From: Minicystis rosea
Lineage (GTDB): Bacteria > Myxococcota_A > Polyangia > Polyangiales > Polyangiaceae
NCBI GenBank assembly: GCA_001931535.1
Contig: CP016211.1
Location: 5,377,573 to 5,441,572 of the forward strand
Reading direction: 5' to 3'
Length of the DNA: 64,000 nucleotides
Shown here: positions 42,686 through 51,615 of the stretch, piece after piece
Position numbering within the stretch: the stretch's first letter is position 1
Layout of the letters: each line of letters begins with the position of its first letter
Translations under genes and position numbers: made by a program
Notes under the pieces: model-generated
Databases searched by the model: none
Seen by the model: only the letters and a program-made list of their open reading frames with translations
What the model was told of the DNA's origin: nothing

Positions 42686-42923
42686 TCCCCGAGACTATCG
42701 CGACGACGCTCCCCGCCGCGATGATCTCCATCGAGCGCCCAACCTGCGAGACCGCATGGGAGCAGCGGGTCGAGCATGCTCGTCGATGAAGGCCATCGTG
42801 CGAGGGACGCATCCATCCGACGCGGGCAAAAGCCAGTCTCATCGAACGTTTCCTTCGCTCGTAGAAGATGGATTGCGACGCGCGGCCGAGGGCCCCGTCA
42901 TCGGTATCTCGCGTAAGCTCGGG

Positions 42924-44744
42924 ATGATGCCCTTCGCTTCCCGCGCTTCGTCCACGGCTGCGACGCTGCTCGTCGCTGCCCTCGCGGTGCTGATCGGTGG
43001 CTGCAACGCGGTGCCGCCCGATGCCATCCGCGGGCCGAAGAAGATCGTCGCGGGCCCCGGCGGTGCCTGCGCGCTGTGGGACGGCGCGCCGATGCGCTGC
43101 TGGGGCGAGACTCCTTACGAGCCCTCCGACAGCGAAGAGCGGCGCTTCGCGAGCCCGAGCTCGGTGCCCGATGCGTCCGACGTCGCGCTCGAGTCGTCGA
43201 GCCGCTGGTACGCAGGCCCAGGGTGCGTGATCGAGCGCGACGGCGCGCTCGCGTGCGCGCGAGCGATCATCGAGGGAGGACGCCTCCTGCCCGCGATCCG
43301 CAGCGCGCCTTCGATGCGTGACGTGCATGCGCCGGCGGTCGCGGGAGCACGCGTGTGCGCCATCGCGCGTGGAGAGGGCGAGCAGGACGCGTCGGTGTGG
43401 TGTCGCGATCGCCTCGGCGACGCCGGCGAGAAGACGCCGCCCGAGGACCTTTGGAAGCGCGAAAGAAACGCCCGCATGCAGGACGAGCGCGGGTGGAAAC
43501 GCGTCGACCTCGGCGACGTCGCGAGCATCGCCTTGGGGCCGAAACGACTCTGCGCGCTCCTTCGATCCGGACGCGTGCGTTGCACGGAGTCACCGGGCGC
43601 GGAGGCACGTGACATCGAGGGCATCACCGATGCCGTGCAGCTCGTCGTCGGCAACGATTTCGGGTGCGCGCGCGATGCACGCGGCGGCGTGCGTTGCTTC
43701 GGCGAAGGAGCGCAGGGTCAGCTCGGCGACGGTGACGCGGGCCCGCGTGCCGAGGCGCGCCCCGTCCCGCTGTCGGCGCCGGCGACCAACCTCGTCGCCG
43801 GCCATCAACGTGCCTGTGCGATCGTGAACGGCGCGCCGATGTGCTGGGGTCTCCTGCGGCTGCAGGGCGCGCTCCCCGCCGTCGTCGCGCGCACGCCGCA
43901 GCGCCTCGCCGACATCGGCGATCTCGAACAGCTCGCCCTCGGCCGCAATTTCGCCTGCGCCACGCGCAGGACCGATGGCACCGTCTGGTGCTGGGGATAC
44001 GACGCCGACGGCGCGCTCGGCGACGGCTCGATCCTCCCGGGCGCGAGCTGCTCGCGCGAAGGCATCAGCGCGACGAGCGAAGAGCGCGAGCGGCCCGCGG
44101 GCCCCACCGCGGTGCGCACGGGCGCGGCGGGCTCGCACCCTGCCTGGCGCCTGCCGCTCGCCTTCGCCGCGGCGCTGCTCGTGCTCACGCCGCTCGCCTC
44201 GTTGCTCGCGCTGGCGCGCACCTCCATCCGGCGCCGTCACATCACCTCGCGCGGCGCGCGTCTCGCCATCTACACGAACGCGATCGTGGCCGCGTCGCTC
44301 GTCCCCATCGCCGTCTCCCGCGTGCTCCCGAGCGCGCTGGCGTGGTGGGGTGAAGGCCTCCACCACAGCCACAATCTGCGCTTCGCGATCACCACCCTCG
44401 GGCCCGACATCGCGCTCGCGACCACCATCGTGGGCTTCGTGCGGCTCTGCGCCGCGCCGGCGGAGCACCTGCATGCGGCCGCGCAGCGCGGCGCCGCCTG
44501 GCTCGTCGCGTGCACGGGCCCGCTGCTCTTCCTCGTCACCATGTGCTCGACCGACGTGAACCATGGCGCGCGCGAAGAGCTGGTCTATCTCGTGCGCGAC
44601 GCGGCGCTCCGCACGGATCCCTTCTTCACGGTGCGCGGTTGGGCCACGGCCCTCTGGCTCCTGCTCGCGGCCCTCGATGGCATCATCGTGCTCGCCTGGA
44701 CCAAGAGCCCATCCCGGCCGAGCGAGCCAGCCAACGCTCGTTGA
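42924..44744 (+). CDS. RCC1-repeat lipoprotein with C-terminal membrane helices
   Basis: A 606-residue protein with a lipobox (LIGGC, Cys27; the first of two adjacent ATGs was taken). The N-terminal 400 residues hold RCC1-type blades with the bacterial CALWDGAPMRCWG, CARDARGGVRCFGEG, CAIVNGAPMCWG and CATRRTDGTVWCWGYDADG units; each has paired Cys, so the propeller is probably disulfide-stapled outside the cytoplasm. From about 430 there are four hydrophobic helices (LPLAFAAALLVLTPLASLL and others), an unusual end for an RCC1 lipoprotein: the lipid anchor and the helices would hold both ends in a membrane. Function unknown. Confidence 0.8.
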   Translation: MMPFASRASSTAATLLVAALAVLIGGCNAVPPDAIRGPKKIVAGPGGACALWDGAPMRCWGETPYEPSDSEERRFASPSSVPDASDVALESSSRWYAGPGCVIERDGALACARAIIEGGRLLPAIRSAPSMRDVHAPAVAGARVCAIARGEGEQDASVWCRDRLGDAGEKTPPEDLWKRERNARMQDERGWKRVDLGDVASIALGPKRLCALLRSGRVRCTESPGAEARDIEGITDAVQLVVGNDFGCARDARGGVRCFGEGAQGQLGDGDAGPRAEARPVPLSAPATNLVAGHQRACAIVNGAPMCWGLLRLQGALPAVVARTPQRLADIGDLEQLALGRNFACATRRTDGTVWCWGYDADGALGDGSILPGASCSREGISATSEERERPAGPTAVRTGAAGSHPAWRLPLAFAAALLVLTPLASLLALARTSIRRRHITSRGARLAIYTNAIVAASLVPIAVSRVLPSALAWWGEGLHHSHNLRFAITTLGPDIALATTIVGFVRLCAAPAEHLHAAAQRGAAWLVACTGPLLFLVTMCSTDVNHGAREELVYLVRDAALRTDPFFTVRGWATALWLLLAALDGIIVLAWTKSPSRPSEPANAR

Positions 44745-44879
44745 GCCCGCGCACGAAGGCTCGTTGGCGCCCACCGCCGTCCACGTGCTCGTAGCGCGAG
44801 GCTTGCGCAACTTGTGCAACTCCGGTGCTCCGTGTGGAGTGAGCGCTCGGCACGCCCGACAAAACGAGCGTTCTCCACG

Positions 44880-44895
44880 CGGCACGGCCATTGCG
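44880..44895 (+). promoter_or_regulatory. Sigma-54-like promoter of the 12-repeat gene
   Basis: CGGCACG-GCCA-TTGCG matches the sigma-54 consensus (TGGCACG-N4-TTGCA) in both invariant dinucleotides, GG (44881-44882) and GC (44893-44894), with the exact 12-bp step. Only the first T and last A of the consensus differ. A start near 44906 would leave a leader of about 36 bases including the AAGGAG at 44930-44935. No enhancer-binding-protein site could be recognised upstream. Confidence 0.45.
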
Positions 44896-44941
44896 GAAAC
44901 GACCTTCGCCTCGCGCCCGACGCGGGGTGAAGGAGCCGCAC

Positions 44942-45910
44942 ATGAAGAACACGTCCCAGGTCCGAGCCGCAGAGTCTCACGCGAAGACCGAGCGACTCCG
45001 CATCAAGAGCGGTGTCCGTGCGGGTGAAGGCGGAAACCACACCCAGCACAACGAGACGCTCGTCAAAGCCGAGCGCCTCCGCATCAAGAGCGGCGTCCGC
45101 GCCGGTGAGGGTCACCCGCAGCACAACGAGACGCTCGTCAAAGCCGAACAACTCCGCATCAAGAGCGGCGTCCGCGCAGGCGAGCACGCTCCCAACCACA
45201 ACGAGACGCTCGTCAAAACCGAGCGCCTCCGCATCAAGAGCAATGTTCGCGCGGGAGAAGGTGAGAGCAAGCCGCAGCACAACGAGACGCTCGTCAAAAC
45301 CGAGCGCCTCCGCATCAAGAGCGGCGTCCGCGCAGGCGAGCACGGTCCCAACCACAACGAGACGCTCGTCAAAGCCGAGCGACTCCGCATCAAAAGCGGC
45401 GTCCGTGCAGGTGACGGCAGCACGCACCCGCAGCACAACGAGACGATCGTCAAAACCGAGCGCCTCCGCATCAAGAGCGGCGTTCGCGCCGGCGAGCACA
45501 ATCCCAATCACAACGAGACGCTCGTCAAAGCCGAGCGCCTGCGCATCAAGAGCGGTGTTCGCGCAGGCGAGCACAATCCTCAGCACAACGAAACGTTGCT
45601 CAAGGTCGAGCGCCTCCGCATCAAGAGCGGTGTTCGCGCTGGCACGAACAAGCCGCAGCACAACGAGACGCTGCTCAAGGTCGAGCGACTCCGCATCAAG
45701 AGCGGTGTCCGCGCCGGTGAGAATTGGCCGCAGCACAACGAGACGCTCGTCAAAGTCGAGCGCCTCCGCATCAAGAGCGGCGTCCGCGCGGGTGATCACC
45801 TGCCGCAGCACAACGAAACGATCGTCAAGGTCGAGCGCATCAAGAGCGGAGTGCGCGCAGGCACGATCAACCCGCAGCACAACGAGACGCTCGTGCGCGT
45901 GACGCGCTGA
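44942..45910 (+). CDS. Twelve-unit repeat protein (HNETLVK...RIKSGVRAG), unknown function
   Basis: A 322-residue protein that, after about 17 leader residues (MKNTSQVRAAESHAKTE), consists of twelve units of 24-28 residues. Each reads LRIKSGVRAG, a variable linker of 4-8 residues ending in PQ or PN, then HNETLVK and xER. Linkers alternate GEHxPN and GEGxxxPQ through units 2-7, so a two-unit block has been amplified; the twelfth lacks the LR pair. It is basic, has no Cys, no signal and no membrane segment. Start chosen at the ATG with AAGGAG six bases ahead; an in-frame ATG 51 bases upstream would precede this site. DNA copies are nearly identical. I recognise no enzyme or structural fold. It may be a scaffold, a nucleic-acid or surface polyanion binder, or a multi-core peptide precursor; none is shown. 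Confidence 0.85.
   Translation: MKNTSQVRAAESHAKTERLRIKSGVRAGEGGNHTQHNETLVKAERLRIKSGVRAGEGHPQHNETLVKAEQLRIKSGVRAGEHAPNHNETLVKTERLRIKSNVRAGEGESKPQHNETLVKTERLRIKSGVRAGEHGPNHNETLVKAERLRIKSGVRAGDGSTHPQHNETIVKTERLRIKSGVRAGEHNPNHNETLVKAERLRIKSGVRAGEHNPQHNETLLKVERLRIKSGVRAGTNKPQHNETLLKVERLRIKSGVRAGENWPQHNETLVKVERLRIKSGVRAGDHLPQHNETIVKVERIKSGVRAGTINPQHNETLVRVTR
45000..45900 (+). repeat. 72-84-bp tandem coding repeats
   Basis: The block CTCCGCATCAAGAGCGGC...CACAACGAGACGCTCGTCAAA recurs twelve times. The core is conserved almost base for base, with changes mainly at third positions (GTCCGC/GTTCGC, GAAACG/GAGACG) and in the linker, which varies by whole codons. Several copies share the same linker-flank changes in an alternating order, showing that pairs of units were copied together. 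All lengths are multiples of three. Confidence 0.9.
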
Positions 45911-45929
45911 GAGCACGCGGAGCAGCGAT

Positions 45930-47096
45930 ATGGACACGACATCTCGAACGGCGATGACGAAGCGGCCAGCGCCCCGGCGCGCGCGCAAGGTCCTCTCGAC
46001 GACGGCCGTCGATCGCGCGGCGGCGGCGTTCGATCGGGCCGTCACGGTGTGGCATGCGGGGTCGCGGCGGCGGGCGCTGGGGCTGGCGACGAAGGCGCTC
46101 GGGCGGTGCGAAGCGCTGCTCGGCAAGAGCCACCCGGACATCGGGCCGGTCGCCGCCGAGATTGGCACCATGCAGGAGGAGCTCGGAGAGTACGCGGCGG
46201 CCCGCCGGAGCTATGCGCGCGCCCTTCGCCTCGTCGAGCGGGAGACCGGCGACGATGCGGCTTTGCGGCTGGTGGATGCGCTCTGCCGCCTCGCCAATCT
46301 CCGTCGTGTCCAGGGAGCGTACGACGAAGCGCGGGCGCTGTTTCGCCGTGCGCTCCCCATCGCCGAGCGCGCGCCGCGCCCGCGCAACGCGCTCGTGGGA
46401 GCGCTCAACGGGATCGCCGTGATTGGCAAATACACGGGTCGCTTCGCGGAGGCCGAGCGCCTCTACCGGCGCGCGCTCGTCATCGCCGAGGAGGATCTCG
46501 GGCCCGATCACCCGGCGATCGCCACGCTCCTCCACAACCTCGGCGGCCTCGAGCACGCGCGCGGCCGCTTCGCGAAAGGTGAGCCCTACGCGCGCCGCTC
46601 CGTCGAGATCCGAGAGAAGGCCCTCGGCCCCGATCATCACGAGGTGGCCGCCGATCGGACCGCGCTCGCCGGGCTGCTCGACGGACAAGGCCGCTTCGAC
46701 GAGTCGCTTCCCATCTACGAGCACGCGCTCGCGATCTTCGAGCGCGCGTATGGTCCGGAGCACTACGAGGTCGCGGTGACGCTCAACAACCTCGCCGCCA
46801 TCCATCATGCCCGCGGCCGTTTCGACGAGGCGGAGACACTTTATCGCCGCGTGCTCGCCATCAAGGAGAAGCTCCTCGGGCGCCGCCATCCCGACGTCGC
46901 GGTGACGCTCCACAACCTCGGCGCGCTGCTCGCCGAATCGGGACGCCTCGCCGACGCGCAGCGGCTCGCGCGCCGCGCGGTCTCCATCTTCGAGGATGCG
47001 GTGCCCGCGCGCGATCCGAAGCTCGCGGCCGCTCGCGAAGCGCTCGCCGCGCATCTCGAAGCCGGATCGAAGCGCGCCGCAAACGCCGCTTCTTGA
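45930..47096 (+). CDS. Kinesin-light-chain-type TPR protein
   Basis: A 388-residue cytoplasmic protein (no signal) beginning 19 bp after the repeat-protein stop, hence probably in one transcript. It contains about seven TPR units of the 42-residue kinesin-light-chain type, each with the pattern ALLGKSHPDIGPVAAEIGTM, then LGPDHPAIATLLHNLGGLEH and YGPEHYEVAVTLNNLAAIHH. The first 30 residues are basic (RRARKVLS). TPR arrays bind short peptides in their groove, so its neighbour, the 12-unit repeat protein, is a possible partner; this is inference from position and order. No effector domain (such as CHAT or NB-ARC) is fused. Confidence 0.88.
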   Translation: MDTTSRTAMTKRPAPRRARKVLSTTAVDRAAAAFDRAVTVWHAGSRRRALGLATKALGRCEALLGKSHPDIGPVAAEIGTMQEELGEYAAARRSYARALRLVERETGDDAALRLVDALCRLANLRRVQGAYDEARALFRRALPIAERAPRPRNALVGALNGIAVIGKYTGRFAEAERLYRRALVIAEEDLGPDHPAIATLLHNLGGLEHARGRFAKGEPYARRSVEIREKALGPDHHEVAADRTALAGLLDGQGRFDESLPIYEHALAIFERAYGPEHYEVAVTLNNLAAIHHARGRFDEAETLYRRVLAIKEKLLGRRHPDVAVTLHNLGALLAESGRLADAQRLARRAVSIFEDAVPARDPKLAAAREALAAHLEAGSKRAANAAS

Positions 47097-47277
47097 AGCG
47101 CCTCGGGACGCATCTCCGCACGCTGCCTGCAGCGTGACGTCGGGCCTTCCCTCAGAAGGAATGCGCGCGCACGACAACCGCCGTGGCAGCACGCCGCGCA
47201 TGGCTCCGTGCACGCGTCCGAACCTCGTGGGCTCGGTTGACACGGGCGAAAGGTCCGTCGTCTACTCCACGCTCACC

Positions 47278-47913
47278 ATGCCCGACTCGGATTCCCCTCC
47301 GAAACCGCCGTCCGCTGCGCCGCACCCGATCGGCCACTCCAAGGTCCTCATCCAGGTGTCGCCGTGGCGTGATCCCACGCACGGCGTCCTGTTGACGTTC
47401 ACGCCGCGTGACGCGGAGAGGGCCTGCCTGCGCGTGCTCGCGACCAGCCAGAATACCCTCTTGGAGGGCTCGAGATACGCGCTCGGCACCGAGTATTGGT
47501 ATGCGACGGGCGAGCCCCCCAAGGGGACGCCGCTCCTCATGAAATACGAGCACGGGCCGTGGACCGTGGAGGAGGCCGTGCGCCGCACGGCCGATCTTCC
47601 CCTCGCCTTCTCCGCACCGCAGGACGCCAAAGGGCTTTGGAAATCAATGCGACGCGCGCTCCCCGAGAACGCCACGACCCATCGATTCACGGCCCCCGAT
47701 CCGGAGAACCCGAAGCAACAACAGATCGGCCTCGAGCTGACCTTCACGTCCACCGAGGGGCTCGTTCGCTGCATCTGGTACCGCGTGAACGAGCCGCGCA
47801 CGGGCTATGTCTGGGCCGACTTGGTCAACCTCGAGAATGGGCTCGTGTGGACGCCGGCGCCGTCGCTCGACGCGCTCGCCTGGTCCTTCGCGCAAGGCCT
47901 GAAACCGCAGTGA
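47278..47913 (+). CDS. Small protein of unknown function, 211 aa
   Basis: Start taken at the ATG giving MPDSDSPPKPPSAAPHPIGH, since the stretch before it in frame is Arg-rich and unlike protein; other upstream ATGs (47161, 47203) remain possible, the first with AAGGA directly before it. The protein is soluble, without signal, and has a beta-alpha pattern (HSKVLIQVSPWRDPTHGVLL, RACLRVLATSQNTLL, GLELTFTSTEGLVRCIWYR). It ends 33 bp before the kinase-SUMF1 gene on the same strand. I recognise no family. Confidence 0.55.
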   Translation: MPDSDSPPKPPSAAPHPIGHSKVLIQVSPWRDPTHGVLLTFTPRDAERACLRVLATSQNTLLEGSRYALGTEYWYATGEPPKGTPLLMKYEHGPWTVEEAVRRTADLPLAFSAPQDAKGLWKSMRRALPENATTHRFTAPDPENPKQQQIGLELTFTSTEGLVRCIWYRVNEPRTGYVWADLVNLENGLVWTPAPSLDALAWSFAQGLKPQ

Positions 47914-47946
47914 GCCCGCGCCGAGCAGCGTGATGAGGCCCCGCCG

Positions 47947-50538
47947 GTGAGCCGCAAGGCCCCGCCGCGCGAACCGGCGCGCCTGCCGTCGAGCGGACGC
48001 TCTCGCGACGGGGACACGCTCCCGGAATCGATCTCGAAAGCGATCTCCGCCGGCACCGTCGAGACATCGGCGGGAGACACGGAGCCCATCGAGCCTCGGG
48101 CACTGCCCGAAGCGCTTGCCGAAGCCGATCTGCTCTCGCCCGAGAGCGCCTCTCCCTGGCATCGCTACGAAGATCTCGGCCCCATCGGAATGGGCGGCGG
48201 CGGCGAGGTCCGGCGCGTGCGCGATCGGCTCATGGATCGCACGCTGGCGATGAAGATCCTCCGCGCCGACGCCGCCGCATCCCCCGTCAAACGCGCGCGC
48301 TTCCTCGCGGAGGCTCGGCTCTCGGCGCGCTTGCAACACCCGGGCATCGTCCCCATCCACGACTGCGGCGCGATGCCGGACGGCCGTCTCTGGTTCACCA
48401 TGACGGAGGTCCGCGGCCAGACGCTGCGCCGAACCATCGATGCCGCCTACGCCGCCGAGCCTTCGGGCCTGTCGCCCGTGGAGCTGCGCCGCCTCGTCGA
48501 GGTTTATGCGCGCGCCTGCGAAGCGGTCGCATACGCGCACCGGCAAGGTGTGGTGCACCGCGATCTCAAGCCCGACAACGTCCTCGTGGGCGGCCTCGGC
48601 GAGGTGTACGTCGTCGATTGGGGCTTGGCCCGCCCGCTCGACGAGCTCGACACCGCATCGGGCATGACGGCAGACGCGAGCCGGCGCAGCGCTCGTTTCA
48701 CGCTCACCGGGAGCATCGTCGGCACGCCCGCGTACATGGCGCCCGAACAGGCGCGCGGCGAGACCGCGCGCATCGGCACACCGAGCGACGTCTATGCGCT
48801 CGGCGCCGTCCTCTACGAGATCCTGTGCGGCGCGCGCGCCTACGAAGGCACCGCGCGCGTCGTGCTGAGCGCCGTGGCGAGCGGCCCGCCTCCTTCGCTC
48901 AGCGACCGCGGGCGCACGCCGCCGCCCGAAGAGCTCTCCGCCATTTGCGAGCGCGCCATGGCTCGCGCCATGGAAGAACGTTTTCCCCACGCCGGCGCGC
49001 TCGCGACCGAGGTCCGCGGCTTCTTGGACGGCGTCCAGAGGCGCGCGCGCGCGATCGCGCTCGTCCGCGAAGCGGAGGCCATCGCCCCCCGCGCGGCCGC
49101 GCGGAGAACGGAAGCGGCGGCGCTGCGCGCTCGAGCAGATGCGGATCTCGCTCGGCTGCAAACCTGGGATCCGGTGGAGGAGAAGGCACGCAGTTGGGCG
49201 CGCGAAGACGAAGCGCGCGAAAAAGAGGTCTCCGCCGCGGTCGAACAAGTCGCCTGGGAAGCGAAGATCCATTCGGCCCTCACCGAAGCTCCCGAGCTCG
49301 TCGAAGCCCACGAGGCCCTCGCCGCCGAGCACGCCCGCGAGCTCTCCTTGGCCGAGGCCACGCGTGACGCCGAGGCCGCGGCCCGCGCCGAAGCGCTCCT
49401 CTGGCTGCACGATCGCGGCCGCTTCGCCGCGCTCCTCGGCGGCAGCGGCACGCTCTCCGTGGCCACCGATCCACCGGGCGCGCGCGTGCTCATCGCTCGT
49501 TACATCGCTCAAGGCCGCCGCCTCACGCCCGCAGCGCAGAACCTTTTGGGAGAGTCGAATCTCCACGACGTGAGCCTGCGACACGGCAGTTACCTCGTCA
49601 CCCTCGCGGCCCCCGGCTTCCGCGAAGCACGCTATCCCGTGCACCTCGGCCGCGGCCAACACTGGGACGACGTGCCGCCGGGCGCAAACGGCGAATCCCC
49701 ATCATCCCGCGCGATTCCCCTCCTCCGCGAAGACACGCTCGACGCAGGCGACGTCTATGTCCCTCAAGGCTGGTATCGGGCCGGAGGCGATCGCTTGGCC
49801 GCCGAGAGCCTCCCTGCACAACGCATCTGGGTGGAGGGCTTCGTGATGCAGCGACACCCCGTCACCGTCGCGGCGTATCTCGCCTTCCTCAACGACCTCG
49901 TCGCTCACGGTCGAAAGGCCGAAGCCGACGTGGCTTGTCCATCCATCCCGAGCTCCATGGCCGGCGGCGTGAAAGTGCCTCTCTACGGGCGCGACGCCCA
50001 AGGCCTCTTCCACGCGCCCGAAACGAGCCTCGACGAGCCCGCCGTGTCGATGACCTGGCACGGCGCCATGGCCTATGCAGCATGGTTTGCGGCGCGCACC
50101 GGAAAGCCCTGGCGTTTGCCCAGCGAGCTCGAGCGCGAAAAAGCCGCCCGCGGCGTCGATGGACGCCATTACCCGTGGGGCGATCACCCCGAATCCACCT
50201 GGGCCAACGTCGCCGGCAGCGCCCCCGGCTCTCCGAAGATCGCCCCCATCGGCGCCCACGCCCTCGACGAGAGCCCTTATGGCATCCTCGGTCTCGCCGG
50301 AAACACCCGCGATTGGTGCATCGATGTTTGGACCCCGAGCGGCCCTCTCGTCGAGCACGGCACCTTGCGCATCCACCCCGCCTCCGCCGAAGACCCCGCC
50401 CTACGCTCCATCCGCGGCGGCGCCTGGACCTGGTCCATCGCCATGTGCCGCACCGCCGCCCGGCTCGCCGCGCGGCCCGATGAGCACGGCGCGAGCTTGG
50501 GGCTGCGGTTGGTGAGAGGGATTGCGGAGCCCTCGTGA
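47947..50538 (+). CDS. Ser/Thr protein kinase fused to a SUMF1/FGE-like domain
   Basis: An 863-residue protein from a GTG start. The kinase domain spans about 75-360: glycine loop GMGGGGEV, AMKIL, HRDLKPDN, then DWG in place of DFG (VVDWGLARP, common in bacterial homologues and still metal-binding) and MAPEQ. A helical, Glu/Ala-rich region (about 370-500) and a PEGA-like strand pair (ATDPPGARVLIARY, HGSYLVTLAAPGF) lead to the SUMF1/EgtB/PvdO fold at 620-860 (QRHPVTVAAYLAFLNDL, SMTWHGAMAYAAWFAARTGK, WRLPSELEREKAARG, YPWGDHP, GLAGNTRDWC, SIRGGAWTW). The final Cys-R pattern lacks the second cysteine of true FGE, so sulfatase maturation is unlikely. No transmembrane helix is visible. It is likely a signalling protein. 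Confidence 0.88.
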   Translation: MSRKAPPREPARLPSSGRSRDGDTLPESISKAISAGTVETSAGDTEPIEPRALPEALAEADLLSPESASPWHRYEDLGPIGMGGGGEVRRVRDRLMDRTLAMKILRADAAASPVKRARFLAEARLSARLQHPGIVPIHDCGAMPDGRLWFTMTEVRGQTLRRTIDAAYAAEPSGLSPVELRRLVEVYARACEAVAYAHRQGVVHRDLKPDNVLVGGLGEVYVVDWGLARPLDELDTASGMTADASRRSARFTLTGSIVGTPAYMAPEQARGETARIGTPSDVYALGAVLYEILCGARAYEGTARVVLSAVASGPPPSLSDRGRTPPPEELSAICERAMARAMEERFPHAGALATEVRGFLDGVQRRARAIALVREAEAIAPRAAARRTEAAALRARADADLARLQTWDPVEEKARSWAREDEAREKEVSAAVEQVAWEAKIHSALTEAPELVEAHEALAAEHARELSLAEATRDAEAAARAEALLWLHDRGRFAALLGGSGTLSVATDPPGARVLIARYIAQGRRLTPAAQNLLGESNLHDVSLRHGSYLVTLAAPGFREARYPVHLGRGQHWDDVPPGANGESPSSRAIPLLREDTLDAGDVYVPQGWYRAGGDRLAAESLPAQRIWVEGFVMQRHPVTVAAYLAFLNDLVAHGRKAEADVACPSIPSSMAGGVKVPLYGRDAQGLFHAPETSLDEPAVSMTWHGAMAYAAWFAARTGKPWRLPSELEREKAARGVDGRHYPWGDHPESTWANVAGSAPGSPKIAPIGAHALDESPYGILGLAGNTRDWCIDVWTPSGPLVEHGTLRIHPASAEDPALRSIRGGAWTWSIAMCRTAARLAARPDEHGASLGLRLVRGIAEPS

Positions 50539-50727
50539 TCGCGCTGCCGGCGTTCGCCGTCGCGGCCCATCTCCCGCACGGACCACGACGAGATCGGTAA
50601 CCGACTGCCTCCCCAACATGCCGACCTGGTCTTGCCGCTCGCGGTCGTGGTGGGAGCTCTGAAGCTCGTCGTCTTCGGGATGCTGTGTCGGGCCGTGATG
50701 AAGCGCGCGGACGAATCTCCACGGTGA
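50535..50727 (+). pseudogene. Possible remnant of a small membrane protein
   Basis: A GTG overlapping the kinase stop (GTGA) opens a short hydrophobic reading (VIALPAFAVAAHLPHG) that stops at 50601. In the next frame, from about 50587, the reading DEIGNRLPPQHADLVLPLAV continues to a good transmembrane helix and ends CRAVMKRADESPR before a TGA. Together they resemble one small membrane protein broken by a one-base change. The region up to 50874 holds nothing else I can support. Chance is a real alternative at this size. Confidence 0.2.
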
Positions 50728-50874
50728 CCAAGGGCGCCGGACGGCTCCCTCGGCCACGTCGGGCTTCGCGCCGTCTCCTTCCCAAACACGATGTCTCCCG
50801 ACTCCATTGCACGACTGCGATCGTCCGCTACGCTCCGTTCCACCGGGGGGATAACCCGAAAGAGGAGGATTCTC

Positions 50875-51561
50875 ATGGAACGAGCGAGGGAAGAGACCAG
50901 CGCTGAAAGCAGGTTGAAGCGCAGCGCTTTCACGACGGCGGGGGTCGGCGCCGACGATGACGTCGCGGGCCGGGAGCAGGGGCTTGCGACCATTCATGCG
51001 ACCGTGAAGAAGGCGGTGCGGAGCCGCGACGATCTCGCGGAGGAGGTGCAAAAGAAAGAAGCCATCCTCACCGTCAAAGACCGGGCTTGTGACGCGACCA
51101 TCGAGGACTTCGAGCTCCGGCTCCTCGCCCTCGTGCGGAAGGATCGGAACGATCCGCGTTATCGTCGTTATTTCCCGGCCGGCCTACGGAGCATCACCCA
51201 AGCCGACATGCGGGACGAGGAGCCTGACATGGTGGCCGACATGCTCAAATCGATGGCGGAGGATGCCGCCGATCCGTTGATTGGCGCGCTCGTGAGCGAA
51301 GCTCGGCCCAAGCTCTCTGCCAAGCTCGCGGACGTCGAGACCGCGGATGCGGCGCTCACGGCGCTGGAGAAGGATCTTGCCTATCTCGAAGAGAAGACCC
51401 TCCCAGCCCTGCTTGCGACGTGGGACGACGAATACAAGAAGCTCCACGGCGTCCTCGTGACGGCCTTCCCGCGCGATCCGGCGCGGGTGGAGAGCTATTT
51501 CAAGCCGTTCCGCAAATCCCGCGCGAAGGCGAAGAAGCCGGTCACGCCGAGCACGCCGTAA
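50875..51561 (+). CDS. Helical protein of unknown function with ideal ribosome-binding site
   Basis: A 228-residue soluble protein beginning MERAREETSAESRLKRSAF. A complete AGGAGG lies six bases before the ATG (50863-50868), the strongest such site in the window and the reason for this start; an in-frame ATG 84 bases earlier lacks it. The protein is nearly all helix, with heptad-like coiled-coil stretches at about 40-75 (RSRDDLAEEVQKKEAILTV) and 165-195, and a basic C-terminus (FRKSRAKAKKPVTPSTP). No signal. The middle (RRYFPAGLRSITQADMRDEE) looks like a globular helix pair. Expression may be high. I recognise no family. Confidence 0.7.
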   Translation: MERAREETSAESRLKRSAFTTAGVGADDDVAGREQGLATIHATVKKAVRSRDDLAEEVQKKEAILTVKDRACDATIEDFELRLLALVRKDRNDPRYRRYFPAGLRSITQADMRDEEPDMVADMLKSMAEDAADPLIGALVSEARPKLSAKLADVETADAALTALEKDLAYLEEKTLPALLATWDDEYKKLHGVLVTAFPRDPARVESYFKPFRKSRAKAKKPVTPSTP

Positions 51562-51575
51562 AGCCCCCCGAAGCT

Positions 51576-51615
51576 CGCCGCCTCCGCCCATCTCACCTTC
51601 GCGGCGGAGGCGGCG
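51576..51615 (+). terminator. Hairpin after the coiled-coil gene, candidate terminator
   Basis: A perfect 12-bp inverted repeat (CGCCGCCTCCGC / GCGGAGGCGGCG) with a 16-base loop begins 14 bp after the stop at 51561. It is followed by CCTCCCTAC, not by a T run. Confidence 0.5.

Noticed and set aside
44942..45910. Graspetide or other RiPP cluster
   Set aside because: The repeated units invite the idea, but no ATP-grasp ligase, radical SAM enzyme, protease-transporter or other modifying enzyme lies nearby; kept only as a possibility.
49800..50535. Formylglycine-generating enzyme for sulfatases
   Set aside because: The SUMF1-like domain lacks the paired active-site cysteines and no sulfatase gene is near.
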